64,000 nt of DNA, taken from assembly GCF_018069805.1 (NCBI RefSeq), contig NZ_JAGPYN010000010.1, positions 117,425-181,424 of the forward strand, read 5' to 3'. Within the stretch, counting starts at the first letter, position 1. The number at the start of each line of letters is the position of its first letter. Shown here piece by piece: positions 19,701-27,714 of the stretch. Below the pieces are notes generated by a model that saw nothing but the letters and a program-made list of their open reading frames with translations, ran no database searches and was not told the origin of the DNA. A program made the position numbers and the translations under genes. Origin of the DNA: Pseudoalteromonas ostreae (GTDB taxonomy: Bacteria; Pseudomonadota; Gammaproteobacteria; Enterobacterales; Alteromonadaceae).

Positions 19701-19880
19701 ACCGGAGCCGGGGCTGAGGCACGTAATGCGATTGGTTGGGTCGTATTTGGTGGTTTGTCTTTAGCGGTGCTGTTTACTTTGTACTTAACACCGGTGATTT
19801 ACTTGGGTTTAGCGCGCTTTACTAGCCCGCGAGGTGATGAAAGTAAACAACTTGCACAGGAGCTTGATAAGATAGAGTAA
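16800..19880 (+). CDS. RND efflux pump permease (HAE1-type)
   Basis: Proton-driven trimeric inner-membrane exporter, 1026 aa, normal for the HAE1 family (about 1030-1050). Twelve membrane segments are spaced as expected: TM1 near residues 16-36, TM2-6 at about 335-480, TM7 near 525, TM8-12 at about 850-1005, with two large periplasmic loops. TM4 carries the proton-relay pair in GLIVDDAIVVSENIQR, and TM10 the essential lysine in GLIAKNAILLVEFA. SLVPALTSKLKLKQGGKHP marks the cytoplasmic hinge. It is coupled to the adaptor gene; no outer-membrane factor is encoded nearby, so a TolC-like protein from elsewhere must complete the pump. Substrate cannot be told from sequence. Confidence 0.96.
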   Translation: MKQQPMMQDLPSMAIRRPVLIVVLNLLIIIAGIAAIAGVEVRELPDVDTPRITVSASFPGGSPETVDTEVTSKLEGAVARVSGVKTIRAQSEEGNARIVVEFRAGVDLDDAANETRESVARVQRELPEEVERVSIIKADNDAEAVVSLTVSSDTIALEALTELVEVDLAPQFLTIPGVADVRLNGDRKRVLRVRIDPLKLTSFNLTVPDVAQVLRQAPFDVPAGSLKSTDQQIIVRADATSVTAEQVADIIIRDGTRIGDIAAVYFGPADPRSMVRLNGQAVIGMEVIRQAQSNTIEISDEVLSLLAKMQTRFPELKFTLTSDDAQFIRSSVDEVIYSLVLTVLLVIITLWVFIGSWRATLVPAFAIPVALVGSLALIWALGFSINILTLLALVLATGLIVDDAIVVSENIQRQRGLGLGRRAAAVIGTREVFFAVVATTAVLAAVFVPIAFLPSTAGRLFREFGGVLAGAVIISSFVALSLVPALTSKLKLKQGGKHPFAKIGHWLAHIYTKTIHWVLDHAWLTFIASILIAAGSGALYLNLDNELLPSEDRGKIRIFARGPDGVGLNFMDRQAMQMEDILLPYVQSGEIESIYTVVGQWDPNIVFITVPLKHWDERHFSQQEIINKIRGPLGNIPGAAGYPSGSNSLNLRGQGGGIELALLGQDYLQIYKAAQDFAAQVERTIPSIDNVRISYQPSQPQLRINIDRRRAEELGVSLSDIAITLRAAINGDDIADLNIGDQSVPIILQAQNQTIKDPSDLANLYISANNGQLVPLSSVATITEEGVAAELERHAQRRAIELDMELPADMSIAQLVSKLRDISEQTLPSGISLAFKGEALTFEETSNEVFITYILAFLIVFLVLAAQFENVNSAVVVMVTVPFGITSAILALYLTGTSLNIYSQIGLVMLIGLIAKNAILLVEFADQLRDQGLTVRKAVEQAALVRLRPITMTLISTLLGALPLILSTGAGAEARNAIGWVVFGGLSLAVLFTLYLTPVIYLGLARFTSPRGDESKQLAQELDKIE

Positions 19881-19894
19881 ATCACAATTAAAAT

Positions 19895-19938
19895 AGCCTA
19901 ATTAACTATTTATCTTTGAAAAATAAGTTAATTAGGCT
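19895..19938. repeat. Long intergenic hairpin after the RND pump
   Basis: Perfect 13-bp arms AGCCTAATTAACT (19895-19907) and AGTTAATTAGGCT (19926-19938), extended inward by TATTT/AAATA. No T tract follows, so it is not a classic terminator; it may stabilise the pump mRNA or act through rho-assisted termination. Confidence 0.7.
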
Positions 19939-19973
19939 CACACTTGGGAAAGCTATCCTCAACAGGTTTTTTT

Positions 19974-21869
19974 ATGCAAGCCGAACAAGTAGAAATCGCG
20001 CAGTTTTTAGCACAACATCCACCTTTTGACAGCCTACCGAGCAAAGCAATCAATGAGCTCGCGCAACAGGTTGAAGTCGCCTATTTTAGGGCGCACACCG
20101 ATATTCTATTATTCGGTCAAGATATTGCCGATCTTTATGTGATCAGAAGCGGCTCTGTTGAAATGTATCGACGTAATGGGGAACTGGATAATCGTTTAAC
20201 CACTGCAGGTATATTTGGGCAGATGGGTTTACTGATGAATCACAAGGTTCGCTTTCCAGCCAAAGCACTTGAAGATACGTTAGTGTATTGCATTAATGTT
20301 GAACTATTTAACCGCTATTGCGACGAATTTGATTCATTTGCTGACTATTTTGAAACAGATGGTAATGTTCGTTTACACCAGGCAATTGTTGAACAAGCCG
20401 ATGGTAATGATTTAACCACAGCAAAAGTAAAATCGCTGATCCACCGTGATGTGGTGACAGTTAATACTGATTCAACGGTACAACAAGTTGCCCAGCTTAT
20501 GACTGATGAATCGGTGTCATCAGTTTTAGTTACTGATAGTACCAAACCAATTAACGACGACCCAGAGGAAGATGATGGTCAAGTTGTTGGTATTATCACA
20601 GATAAAGATTTACGTACCAAAGTTATTGCCCATGGACTCGCATTTGACACACCCGCGCATACAATAATGTCTACAAACTTGGTTTTATTAGATGCCAATG
20701 CCTATGTTTTCGAAGCTGTACTTGCAATGCTACGTGATAGCTTACATCACTTACCGGTGGTCCAAAAACGCCGTCCAATTGGGGTTATTTCTCTTTCTGA
20801 TATTTTGCGCTATGAATCACAAAGCAGTTTGCTATTAGTACGCGGAATACTTGCGCAGCAATCTATTGAAGATTTAACACACTATGCACGGCAACTGCCG
20901 AATGTGTTTGTACGCATGGTAAATGAAGATGCAAACTCGCATATGATTGGCACGGCAATGGCTGTGATTGGCCGTACTTTTAAACAAAGGTTATTGGTAT
21001 TAGCTGAAGAAAAGTATGGGCCGCCTCCGGTTGCATACTGTTTTATCGCATTAGGTTCAATGGCGCGGGATGAGCAACTCATTGTTACTGATCAAGATAA
21101 TGCACTCATTCTAGATGATGATTATGACGATGAACTTCATGATACGTATTTTCAAAATATTGCCAATTTTGTTTGTGATGGTTTAGCCCAATGTGGTTAT
21201 ACCTATTGTGACGGTGAAATTATGGCGTCGTATAAAAAATGGCGAAAAACACGTGCACAATGGTTTGAGCAATTTGCTCAGTGGATTGAGCAACCTAAAC
21301 CGCAAGCCTTACTAAATAGCTCCATATTTTTTGATTTAGACGGTGTGTGGGGTAAAACCAAATGGGCCGATGAGCTTAAAATATTTATTGCCAAACAAAG
21401 CAAAGTTAATCGCGTATTTTTAGCTAATATGGCTGCAAATGCCCGCAACAGAACCCCGCCATTGGGGTTTTTTAAAGGCTTTGTAATGGAGCATAATGGT
21501 CAGCATAAACGTTCTATGAATTTAAAGCGCAGAGGCACAGCGCCGCTTTCAGATGTTATTCGGGTTCATGCATTGGCGGTTGGATCGCGTAAGCAAAACT
21601 CGTTCGAACGCTTAGAAGATATTATTGAAGCCAAGCTCTTACCACAGGGCAAAGCACAAGATTTGCGAGATGCGCTGGAATATATTGCACTGATGCGGAT
21701 CCGTCATCAAGCATGGCAAATTGAACAGGGGGAAGAACCCGACAACGATTTAGACCCTCACCTATTATCGCCTTTTGAGCAGCGTAACTTAAAAGAAGCT
21801 TTTGCAATTTTAGAAAAAGCGCAAAGCTATTTGAAATTTAGTTACTCAGCAAACTCTGGGGTGAAGTAA
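19974..21869 (+). CDS. cNMP-binding / CBS / DUF294 nucleotidyltransferase-like signalling protein
   Basis: 632 aa from ATG 19974 (MQAEQVEIAQFLAQHPPF); a TTG at 19944 would only add a hydrophilic leader. Domains in order: cyclic-nucleotide-binding fold (about 15-130, with FGQDIADLYVIRSGSVEMYRR), two CBS domains (about 150-290: LIHRDVVTVNTDSTVQQVAQ and VVGIITDKDLRTKV), then DUF294 with the nucleotidyltransferase motif GSMARDEQLIVTDQDNALI (about residues 367-385) and a DUF294 C-terminal helical region. Family members are predicted nucleotidyltransferases that sense nucleotides through the CBS and cNMP domains. The next gene is an epsilon-like exonuclease 3 bases downstream; that pair recurs in marine gammaproteobacteria near acetate genes. 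The substrate is unknown. Confidence 0.9.
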   Translation: MQAEQVEIAQFLAQHPPFDSLPSKAINELAQQVEVAYFRAHTDILLFGQDIADLYVIRSGSVEMYRRNGELDNRLTTAGIFGQMGLLMNHKVRFPAKALEDTLVYCINVELFNRYCDEFDSFADYFETDGNVRLHQAIVEQADGNDLTTAKVKSLIHRDVVTVNTDSTVQQVAQLMTDESVSSVLVTDSTKPINDDPEEDDGQVVGIITDKDLRTKVIAHGLAFDTPAHTIMSTNLVLLDANAYVFEAVLAMLRDSLHHLPVVQKRRPIGVISLSDILRYESQSSLLLVRGILAQQSIEDLTHYARQLPNVFVRMVNEDANSHMIGTAMAVIGRTFKQRLLVLAEEKYGPPPVAYCFIALGSMARDEQLIVTDQDNALILDDDYDDELHDTYFQNIANFVCDGLAQCGYTYCDGEIMASYKKWRKTRAQWFEQFAQWIEQPKPQALLNSSIFFDLDGVWGKTKWADELKIFIAKQSKVNRVFLANMAANARNRTPPLGFFKGFVMEHNGQHKRSMNLKRRGTAPLSDVIRVHALAVGSRKQNSFERLEDIIEAKLLPQGKAQDLRDALEYIALMRIRHQAWQIEQGEEPDNDLDPHLLSPFEQRNLKEAFAILEKAQSYLKFSYSANSGVK

Positions 21870-21872
21870 TTT

Positions 21873-22583
21873 ATGGCTTTCAAAAAGCAAGCAATGATTG
21901 ACTGGGCAGCACGTTATAAACGTTTATTAAGTGGTACTCAAAATGACACAATCAAACGCTTTTATGGAGCTGCTTTTAGCGATAAATTCGCAGCAATTAA
22001 AGATGTGCCATTTGTTGCAATGGACTTTGAAACAACTGGTTTAGATAGCACCAGTGATGATATTGTCAGTGTTGGATTAATTCCTTTTAATTTACAGCGT
22101 ATATATTGCAAAGATAGTCGTCATTGGGTTGTGCGCCCTAGGCGAAATTTTAATGAGGGATCCATTGTAATACATGGCATAACGCATTCAGAAATTGACG
22201 ACGCACCGGATTTTAAGCATATTATTGAACCATTATTGCAAGCACTCAGTGGTAAAGTTGTTGTTGTACATTATGCTGCGATTGAGCGCCACTTCTTAAA
22301 TACTGCACTGTTACTTAGGCTTAACGAGGGGATCAATTTTGCCTTGGTCGATACCATGGAAATTGAACGCAAAGCCCTAAAAGCCAGGCAGGGTTTGCTA
22401 GGTTGGTTATTTAATTCTAAGTTAGGATCGCTTAGATTAGGTGATTGTCGCCAGCGCTATTCGTTACCTGTGTATAAAAACCATAACGCTTTAACTGACG
22501 CTTTAGCAACGGCTGAACTGTTACAAGCACAATTGAGTCACCATTACCGAGAAGATACACCGATCTCGCAGTTATGGAGTTAA
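21873..22583 (+). CDS. DEDDh 3'-5' exonuclease (DNA polymerase III epsilon-like)
   Basis: 236-aa exonuclease of the DnaQ/RNase T fold. ExoI motif FVAMDFETTGLD gives metal ligands Asp51 and Glu53; ExoII is the HGITHSEIDDAP...VVVHYAAIERHFL region; ExoIII is HNALTDALATAELL with the general-base His and final Asp. It lacks the alpha-subunit-binding tail of true epsilon, so it is a stand-alone nuclease. Start ATG 21873 is 3 bases after the DUF294 gene and is coupled to it. Its role with the signalling protein is unknown; nucleic-acid or nucleotide turnover is a fair inference. Confidence 0.92.
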   Translation: MAFKKQAMIDWAARYKRLLSGTQNDTIKRFYGAAFSDKFAAIKDVPFVAMDFETTGLDSTSDDIVSVGLIPFNLQRIYCKDSRHWVVRPRRNFNEGSIVIHGITHSEIDDAPDFKHIIEPLLQALSGKVVVVHYAAIERHFLNTALLLRLNEGINFALVDTMEIERKALKARQGLLGWLFNSKLGSLRLGDCRQRYSLPVYKNHNALTDALATAELLQAQLSHHYREDTPISQLWS

Positions 22584-22625
22584 AAATCTCTTAACCTAAA
22601 CTTTGGCTAACAAAATTAAATAAAA

Positions 22626-22657
22626 AACGCCGCAAATGTGCGGCGTTTGTTGTTTTT
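22626..22657. terminator. Bidirectional terminator between the exonuclease and BCCT genes
   Basis: ACGCCGCA (22627-22634) / TGCGGCGT (22639-22646) with an AATG loop; TTGTTGTTTTT follows on the plus strand and TTTTTTA on the minus strand, serving the two convergent genes. Confidence 0.88.
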
Positions 22658-22666
22658 AAATAGCAT

Positions 22667-24247
22667 TTATTTAGCCGGTAACGGCTCAGTTCTCAGACCT
22701 AAAATAAGGCTTAAACACATAAACAGCAAGACGATTGTAAATGGTAAGCCAGTAGAGACCGCACCTGCTTGCAGTGCTTCGATTGCTTCTGTACCACCAA
22801 TCCACAGTAGCGCGGCTGCGATAGCACCTTCAATAGATGCCCAAAATATGCGTTGTGGTACTGGCGCATCGATTTTCCCGCCAGCAGTGATAGAGTCTAT
22901 TACTAATGACCCTGAATCAGATGAAGTGATAAAAAACACTAAAACTAATAGCACCGCAATAACAGACAAAATATTAGACATAGGTAATTCATCTAGCATT
23001 TGAAACATAGCCATAGGGACATCGGTTAACCCATTTAGACCAAGAGCGCCAATGCCATTAATTACTTGATCAATGGCAATACCGCCGTAAATTGACATCC
23101 ATAATACTGTAATCAATGTTGGAATAAGTAATACCGCAATCAAAAATTCACGAATAGTACGACCACGTGATACGCGAGCGATAAACATACCTACAAACGG
23201 TGACCACGAAATCCACCAAGCCCAGTAAAATACAGTCCAGCCATGCATCCATGTTTCGTCTTCACGACCATGTGGATTACTTAATGGAATGATATTTTCT
23301 ACATAACCCATAAAGGTGGTAGGAATATTACCCATAGCAACAGCAAAACCAACTAAACAAACAAATACTAATAAGGCAAATGCAATGAGCATGTTGATAT
23401 TACTAAGGAGTTTTACACCACCATCAATGCCGCGCACAACGGAAATAATAGCCAGTAGGGTAACGCCAACAATAACGAGTATTTGTGAGCCAATGCCACC
23501 TTCGAGACCAAACACGTGGTTTATCCCAGCAGATGCTTGCTGAGCGCCTAACCCCAATGATGTTGCCAAGCCAAATAAAGTCGCCAGTACCGCTAAAATA
23601 TCAATGACGTGACCAGGCCAGCCCCATGCTTTATCGCCCAATATAGGGTAAAAAATTGACCGGATAGACAGTGGTAAACCTTTGTTATATGTAAAGAACG
23701 ATAGTGATAAGCCAACTACAGCATAAATAGCCCAAGGATGCAGGCCCCAATGGAACATAGTCGCCCCCATAGCCAGTTTTGCCGCTTCTGGGGTGTTGGG
23801 GGTTACATTCAGTGGTGTTTCATACCAACCAGTAAAATATGCAACCGGTTCAGCTACTCCCCAAAACATTAAGCCAATACCCATGCCTGCGGCGAATAAC
23901 ATAGCGAGCCATGAAACACGAGTATATGAAGGCTTAGCATCACTGCCTCCTAAACGGATCTTTCCGTAAGGAGAAACAATCAGTGCTAAACAAAAAATAA
24001 CGAAGAAGTTTGCAGCCCACATAAACAAGGCATCAAAATTATTAATTATATCGAGTTTCACACCATCAAGTGCTGCTTTTGCAGTTTGTGGATCGGTAGC
24101 GAGAATGGCGATTAAAAAGATGACAATCAGGCCCGCACTGATGCCAAAAACTGGGTTGTGTATATCAAATCCCCATTTTTGTACGTTATCCTGACCTACG
24201 GTGTAATCCGTATTGTCGATACTATATTTGTCATGATTTTCGCTCAT
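22667..24247 (-). CDS. BCCT family transporter (betaine/choline/carnitine type)
   Basis: Sodium- or proton-coupled uptake system for quaternary ammonium compatible solutes such as glycine betaine or choline. 526 aa from ATG 24247, which has AGAGG seven bases upstream; an upstream in-frame start at 24295 would add 16 residues and overlap that ribosome binding site. Twelve membrane segments are evident, with the family signature in TM8 (WTVFYWAWWISWSPFVGMFIARVSRG). The glycine motif AAGMGIGLMFWGVAEP in TM3 fits the sodium-type BCCTs. The short C-terminus (LRTEPLPAK) lacks the long osmosensing tail of BetT or BetP. Monocistronic; substrate not resolvable from sequence. Confidence 0.93.
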   Translation of the reverse strand: MSENHDKYSIDNTDYTVGQDNVQKWGFDIHNPVFGISAGLIVIFLIAILATDPQTAKAALDGVKLDIINNFDALFMWAANFFVIFCLALIVSPYGKIRLGGSDAKPSYTRVSWLAMLFAAGMGIGLMFWGVAEPVAYFTGWYETPLNVTPNTPEAAKLAMGATMFHWGLHPWAIYAVVGLSLSFFTYNKGLPLSIRSIFYPILGDKAWGWPGHVIDILAVLATLFGLATSLGLGAQQASAGINHVFGLEGGIGSQILVIVGVTLLAIISVVRGIDGGVKLLSNINMLIAFALLVFVCLVGFAVAMGNIPTTFMGYVENIIPLSNPHGREDETWMHGWTVFYWAWWISWSPFVGMFIARVSRGRTIREFLIAVLLIPTLITVLWMSIYGGIAIDQVINGIGALGLNGLTDVPMAMFQMLDELPMSNILSVIAVLLVLVFFITSSDSGSLVIDSITAGGKIDAPVPQRIFWASIEGAIAAALLWIGGTEAIEALQAGAVSTGLPFTIVLLFMCLSLILGLRTEPLPAK

Positions 24248-24652
24248 GCAATACCTCTTTTGTTGTCCTAACAAGCTGCTTGTGACCTGCAGCATATCTA
24301 ATTCGTTTGAAGACTAACTAATTTAACTTATGATCATACAGCTACTAGTGTATGAGTTAAATACCAAATGTAAATGATTTTGTTGTTAAAGAGCGGTTTA
24401 TATGGTTATTGTTAGCATTTTTATGTTTTTATATAAAGGTAAAAAATTTTGTAAAGATCAATAATTAGTTTGATTGTTAAAGTAATCGCGGCTGTTTTTT
24501 GTGGTTAATTGAACTATTATTTTGTAGTTTTAAAAGACAATTAAACGAGATTGACGTTTTATAGTCGCAGTAATGAAAGCGTAATATAAATATGATTTAA
24601 CATTAAGGTTAGCAATATCTAATCAGTAGCGAGAAGGAATTTAATCATTACT
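24248..24652. other. AT-rich intergenic region between divergent BCCT and egtB genes
   Basis: 405 bp without a gene. It must hold promoters for both directions. TTGACG at 24551-24556 is the best -35 candidate for egtB but no good -10 lies at the right distance. I see no RNA gene, large repeat or palindrome. Confidence 0.5.
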
Positions 24653-25882
24653 ATGAGTAACTATAGCAAAGAGAATACTAAAAACACGGCTGATGAGCAT
24701 CAATTAGCTCAGCATTACCAGCGCGTTCGACAGCACAGCGTGACGTTAATAGGCTCGTTATCAGCAGAAGACTGTCAATTACAAGCTATGGCTGATGTAA
24801 GCCCAAGTAAATGGCATCTTGCGCATACGACATGGTTTTTTGAAACTTTTTTGCTAATTGCACATAGCTCTCACTACACAGTATTTAATCCTAACTTTAA
24901 AACTTTATTTAACTCCTATTATAACGGTATAGGTGAACAATTTAAGCGCACCTGTAGAGGGAGTTTATCGCGGCCTAGTTTAGATGACGTGATTGCCTAT
25001 AGAGACTATGTAGACAAGGCGGTAGTTGCATTACTGAGTGCACAGTGCAGCGAGTCAATAAAGCAAGTTATTGAATTAGGACTTAACCATGAACAACAGC
25101 ACCAAGAATTAATGCTGATGGACATTCAATATAACTTTTCAGTTAATCCGTTGTTTCCTGCTTATTGTGACCCTAACAACAACCGTATAGAAAATCCTGT
25201 TACGCAAGCTAGTCCTCTTAGCTTTGTGGCATTTTCAAAGCATACTGCAAATATTGGTGCAACTGAGCAAACGTTTAGCTACGACAATGAACGGCCAACT
25301 CATCAAGTGCTTATTCAGCCATTTAGATTTGCTAACCGGCTAACTACCAATGCTGAGTATTTAGCGTTTATACAAGACGGTGGTTATCAAAATCCAGAGC
25401 ATTGGCTCAGTGACGGTTGGGCGCAGATAAATAATGCTCGGCAAACTGCGCCGCTCTATTGGCATAAAATAAATAATGAGTGGTTTGAATTTACATTAGC
25501 TGGCTTACAGCCTTTGGCGCTAAATGAGCCGCTAAGCCATGTTTCCTTTTACGAAGCAAACGCTTTTGCACATTACTCACAAGCGCGCCTCCCAACCGAA
25601 TTTGAATGGGAAAGCGTGGCTAACAGTAATGCGGCGCAAACTATCATCCAGCTGACCGACAACTGTTGGCAGTGGACAAACAGTGCCTATTTACCGTATC
25701 CAGGCTTTAAGCCAATAGCAGGCGTGGCAGGGGAATACAATGGTAAATTTATGGCGAACCAAATGGTACTGCGCGGTGGCTGTAAACTTACCCCGCAAAA
25801 TCATTTAAGACTAACTTATCGCAATTTCTATTATCCACATCAAGCGTGGATGCGCAGTGGTATTAGACTCGCTAAGGATTGA
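24653..25882 (+). CDS. egtB: Ergothioneine biosynthesis protein EgtB
   Basis: Non-haem iron sulfoxide synthase joining hercynine to a thiol donor (gamma-glutamylcysteine or cysteine) with oxygen. 409 aa: an N-terminal DinB-like four-helix domain with the iron ligands His58 in HLAHTTWFFE and His146/His150 in HEQQHQE (the HX3HXE triad), then an FGE-sulfatase domain (TTNAEYLAFIQDGGYQNPEHWLSDGW...RLPTEFEWE...LRGGCKLTPQNHLRLTYRNFY). Shares a boundary with egtD (stop TGA, then ATG 2 bases on). No egtA, egtC or egtE is nearby, so a cysteine-using or shortened pathway, or enzymes encoded elsewhere, is implied. The ATG has only a distant AAGGA. Confidence 0.93.
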   Translation: MSNYSKENTKNTADEHQLAQHYQRVRQHSVTLIGSLSAEDCQLQAMADVSPSKWHLAHTTWFFETFLLIAHSSHYTVFNPNFKTLFNSYYNGIGEQFKRTCRGSLSRPSLDDVIAYRDYVDKAVVALLSAQCSESIKQVIELGLNHEQQHQELMLMDIQYNFSVNPLFPAYCDPNNNRIENPVTQASPLSFVAFSKHTANIGATEQTFSYDNERPTHQVLIQPFRFANRLTTNAEYLAFIQDGGYQNPEHWLSDGWAQINNARQTAPLYWHKINNEWFEFTLAGLQPLALNEPLSHVSFYEANAFAHYSQARLPTEFEWESVANSNAAQTIIQLTDNCWQWTNSAYLPYPGFKPIAGVAGEYNGKFMANQMVLRGGCKLTPQNHLRLTYRNFYYPHQAWMRSGIRLAKD

Positions 25883-25884
25883 GC

Positions 25885-26856
25885 ATGAGCCAAGTAACAA
25901 CATTAATGACAACCGACATTGATAGCCTTTTTTTAAACGATGTTATTGCAGGGCTGTCACAGCAGCAAAAGAATCTACCCTGTAAATATTTTTACGATGA
26001 TAACGGGGCCGCTTTGTTTGAGCAGATCACTGAGCTTGATGAGTACTATGTGACACGCACAGAGCTAAGCATTTTAACCAAGCACAGCCAAGCGATTGCC
26101 AAGTTGCTTCCTGATAACTTATCAATCATAGAGCCGGGTTGTGGATCGGGTAAAAAAATTGCTTATTTGTTAGCGCACTTAGTGAATGTGAAAAGTTTTG
26201 TGCCATTTGAGATCTCTAATGAAATGCTTAATTACTCACTGGCCCATTTATCTCCATTATTTCCAGAGTTAGCTATTTCGCCGTTGTTGGGGGATTTTAC
26301 TCATAGCCAAATGGTAAAGCAGTTAAGCCGTGAAACACAATTGGATAGCCAAACGAATCTCGTGTATTTTCCAGGCTCAACAATAGGCAATTTTTCACCG
26401 CTAAAAGCCATTGAGATCATGAAAAATTTCCATCGGTTATGTGGTATTAACGGGTATGTACTGATTGGCATTGATTTGCTCAAAGACCGCCAAGTATTGC
26501 TTAATGCTTATGACGATAAACAAGGCGTCACCGCAGCATTTAATAAAAATTTGCTGCAGCGCATTAATGCTGAGTTAAATGCTGATTTTGATCTTAGCCA
26601 GTTTCATCACCAATCACTATTTAATGAAAAACTAAGCCGTATTGAAATGCATTTGATCAGTAACTGTGAGCAAACAGTCACCGTCAATGGCGAATCATTT
26701 AGCTTTTCTCAAGGTGAGAGTATCCATACAGAAAACTCCCATAAATACGCACTACAGGCATTTACTCAACTTAGCGCTCAAGCCGAATTACGTTTAGAGC
26801 AAACGTGGCAAGACGAGCAGGGATATTTTGCATTGTGTTTATTGAGGCCATTTTAA
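25885..26856 (+). CDS. egtD: L-histidine N-alpha-methyltransferase EgtD
   Basis: SAM-dependent trimethylation of histidine to hercynine, the first committed step of ergothioneine synthesis. 323 aa from ATG 25885, preceded by AAGGA that overlaps the end of egtB. The EgtD family pattern is clear: KYFYDDNGAALFEQITELDEYYVTRTELSIL near the N-terminus, the SAM motif EPGCGSGKKIAYLL at about residues 82-95, and VYFPGSTIGNFSP. The C-terminal HTENSHKYALQAF segment is also family-typical. It forms a two-gene operon with egtB. The product is an antioxidant thiol, sensible for an oxygenated marine habitat (inference). Confidence 0.94.
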   Translation: MSQVTTLMTTDIDSLFLNDVIAGLSQQQKNLPCKYFYDDNGAALFEQITELDEYYVTRTELSILTKHSQAIAKLLPDNLSIIEPGCGSGKKIAYLLAHLVNVKSFVPFEISNEMLNYSLAHLSPLFPELAISPLLGDFTHSQMVKQLSRETQLDSQTNLVYFPGSTIGNFSPLKAIEIMKNFHRLCGINGYVLIGIDLLKDRQVLLNAYDDKQGVTAAFNKNLLQRINAELNADFDLSQFHHQSLFNEKLSRIEMHLISNCEQTVTVNGESFSFSQGESIHTENSHKYALQAFTQLSAQAELRLEQTWQDEQGYFALCLLRPF

Positions 26857-26882
26857 ACAAGGCGCACTCCATCCTTTATTAT

Positions 26883-27653
26883 CTAACTGATAATAACATT
26901 ACTGTTTATTAAACGGTAATTAATGGTTGCTCCTGCAACAGAATCTTGGAAAAGCTGGCCATGGGTTTGTTCAGTGTATTGTTTGATTATCGGGGCAATA
27001 ATGCTGATGGCTGAACCTGTAGCGCTATCTTCATCCACGCCATAATAAGGAGCAAAATATCGAAAATGCCACAGTGTGGTTTGATTAGCTGTTTGGCGTT
27101 GTTGCAATACAATCACTGCATTTGGGTAGTATTGTAATTGTGCTGTATTTATCGCGAGTGTTTTTAAAGGCTGATCACTGTTGATCATCACAGTACTGTA
27201 GCCGTTAATTTCTGCTGTTTTATAGCTTTGCACTATTGAGGCTGGAATGGCTTGTTGCAGCAGAATCTCTGTTTGTACCTCGGCGCTATCAATGGTGGCT
27301 AATTCTAGTTGCAGTGCGCGTTGATATATTCTGGTTTTAAATACTTCCCCTGTATTTGTAAAAAATGCGTTTGGGCTACACCCTTGCCATTTTTGTAAAA
27401 ACAGTGCAGCGGCGAGTGTCCCATGACCACAGCGGCTGATCTCATGGCTGTGATTAAACCAACGAATAGGGCATCGATTTTTTTTGATATTGGCTTGATT
27501 TAAAAATACGGTGGCGGGCTGAGCGGTGTTTTTTGCAATACATTGCATTAGTCGAGTTGTTAACCCAGTTTTATAAATAACAATTAACGCAGACGAGCCT
27601 TTACAGCGTCTCGCTGTATCGTTAAAAACTTGCTCAATAGCAAAAGACTGCAC
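26883..27653 (-). CDS. PhzF-family isomerase/epimerase-like protein
   Basis: About 256 aa related to PhzF and diaminopimelate epimerase-like proteins. Diagnostic segments are IRWFNHSHEISRCGHGTLAAALFL (cf. the family's CGHATLA) and YFAPYYGVDEDSATGSA (cf. GVxEDPATGSA). The N-terminus is divergent and the catalytic Glu position (normally NxSETxF) reads NTAQPATVFL, so activity is doubtful. The open frame extends further upstream into asnB, but homology starts near GTG 27653 (MQSFAIEQVF), which is the chosen start. That GTG lies inside the right arm of the asnB terminator hairpin, an unusual arrangement. Function unknown. Confidence 0.72.
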   Translation of the reverse strand: MQSFAIEQVFNDTARRCKGSSALIVIYKTGLTTRLMQCIAKNTAQPATVFLNQANIKKNRCPIRWFNHSHEISRCGHGTLAAALFLQKWQGCSPNAFFTNTGEVFKTRIYQRALQLELATIDSAEVQTEILLQQAIPASIVQSYKTAEINGYSTVMINSDQPLKTLAINTAQLQYYPNAVIVLQQRQTANQTTLWHFRYFAPYYGVDEDSATGSAISIIAPIIKQYTEQTHGQLFQDSVAGATINYRLINSNVIIS

Positions 27654-27677
27654 AAAGCGCGGGGCTTTGTGCAGTCT
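27641..27677 (-). terminator. asnB terminator hairpin overlapping the PhzF-like gene start
   Basis: Perfect 14-bp arms AGACTGCACAAAGC (27645-27658) and GCTTTGTGCAGTCT (27664-27677) with a 5-base loop; on the minus strand TTTTGC follows. It sits 40 bases after the asnB stop and includes the predicted GTG start of the next gene. Confidence 0.8.
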
Positions 27678-27714
27678 GTGAGTTAATGCCAGATTTAATA
27701 AGCGACTAGGCTTA

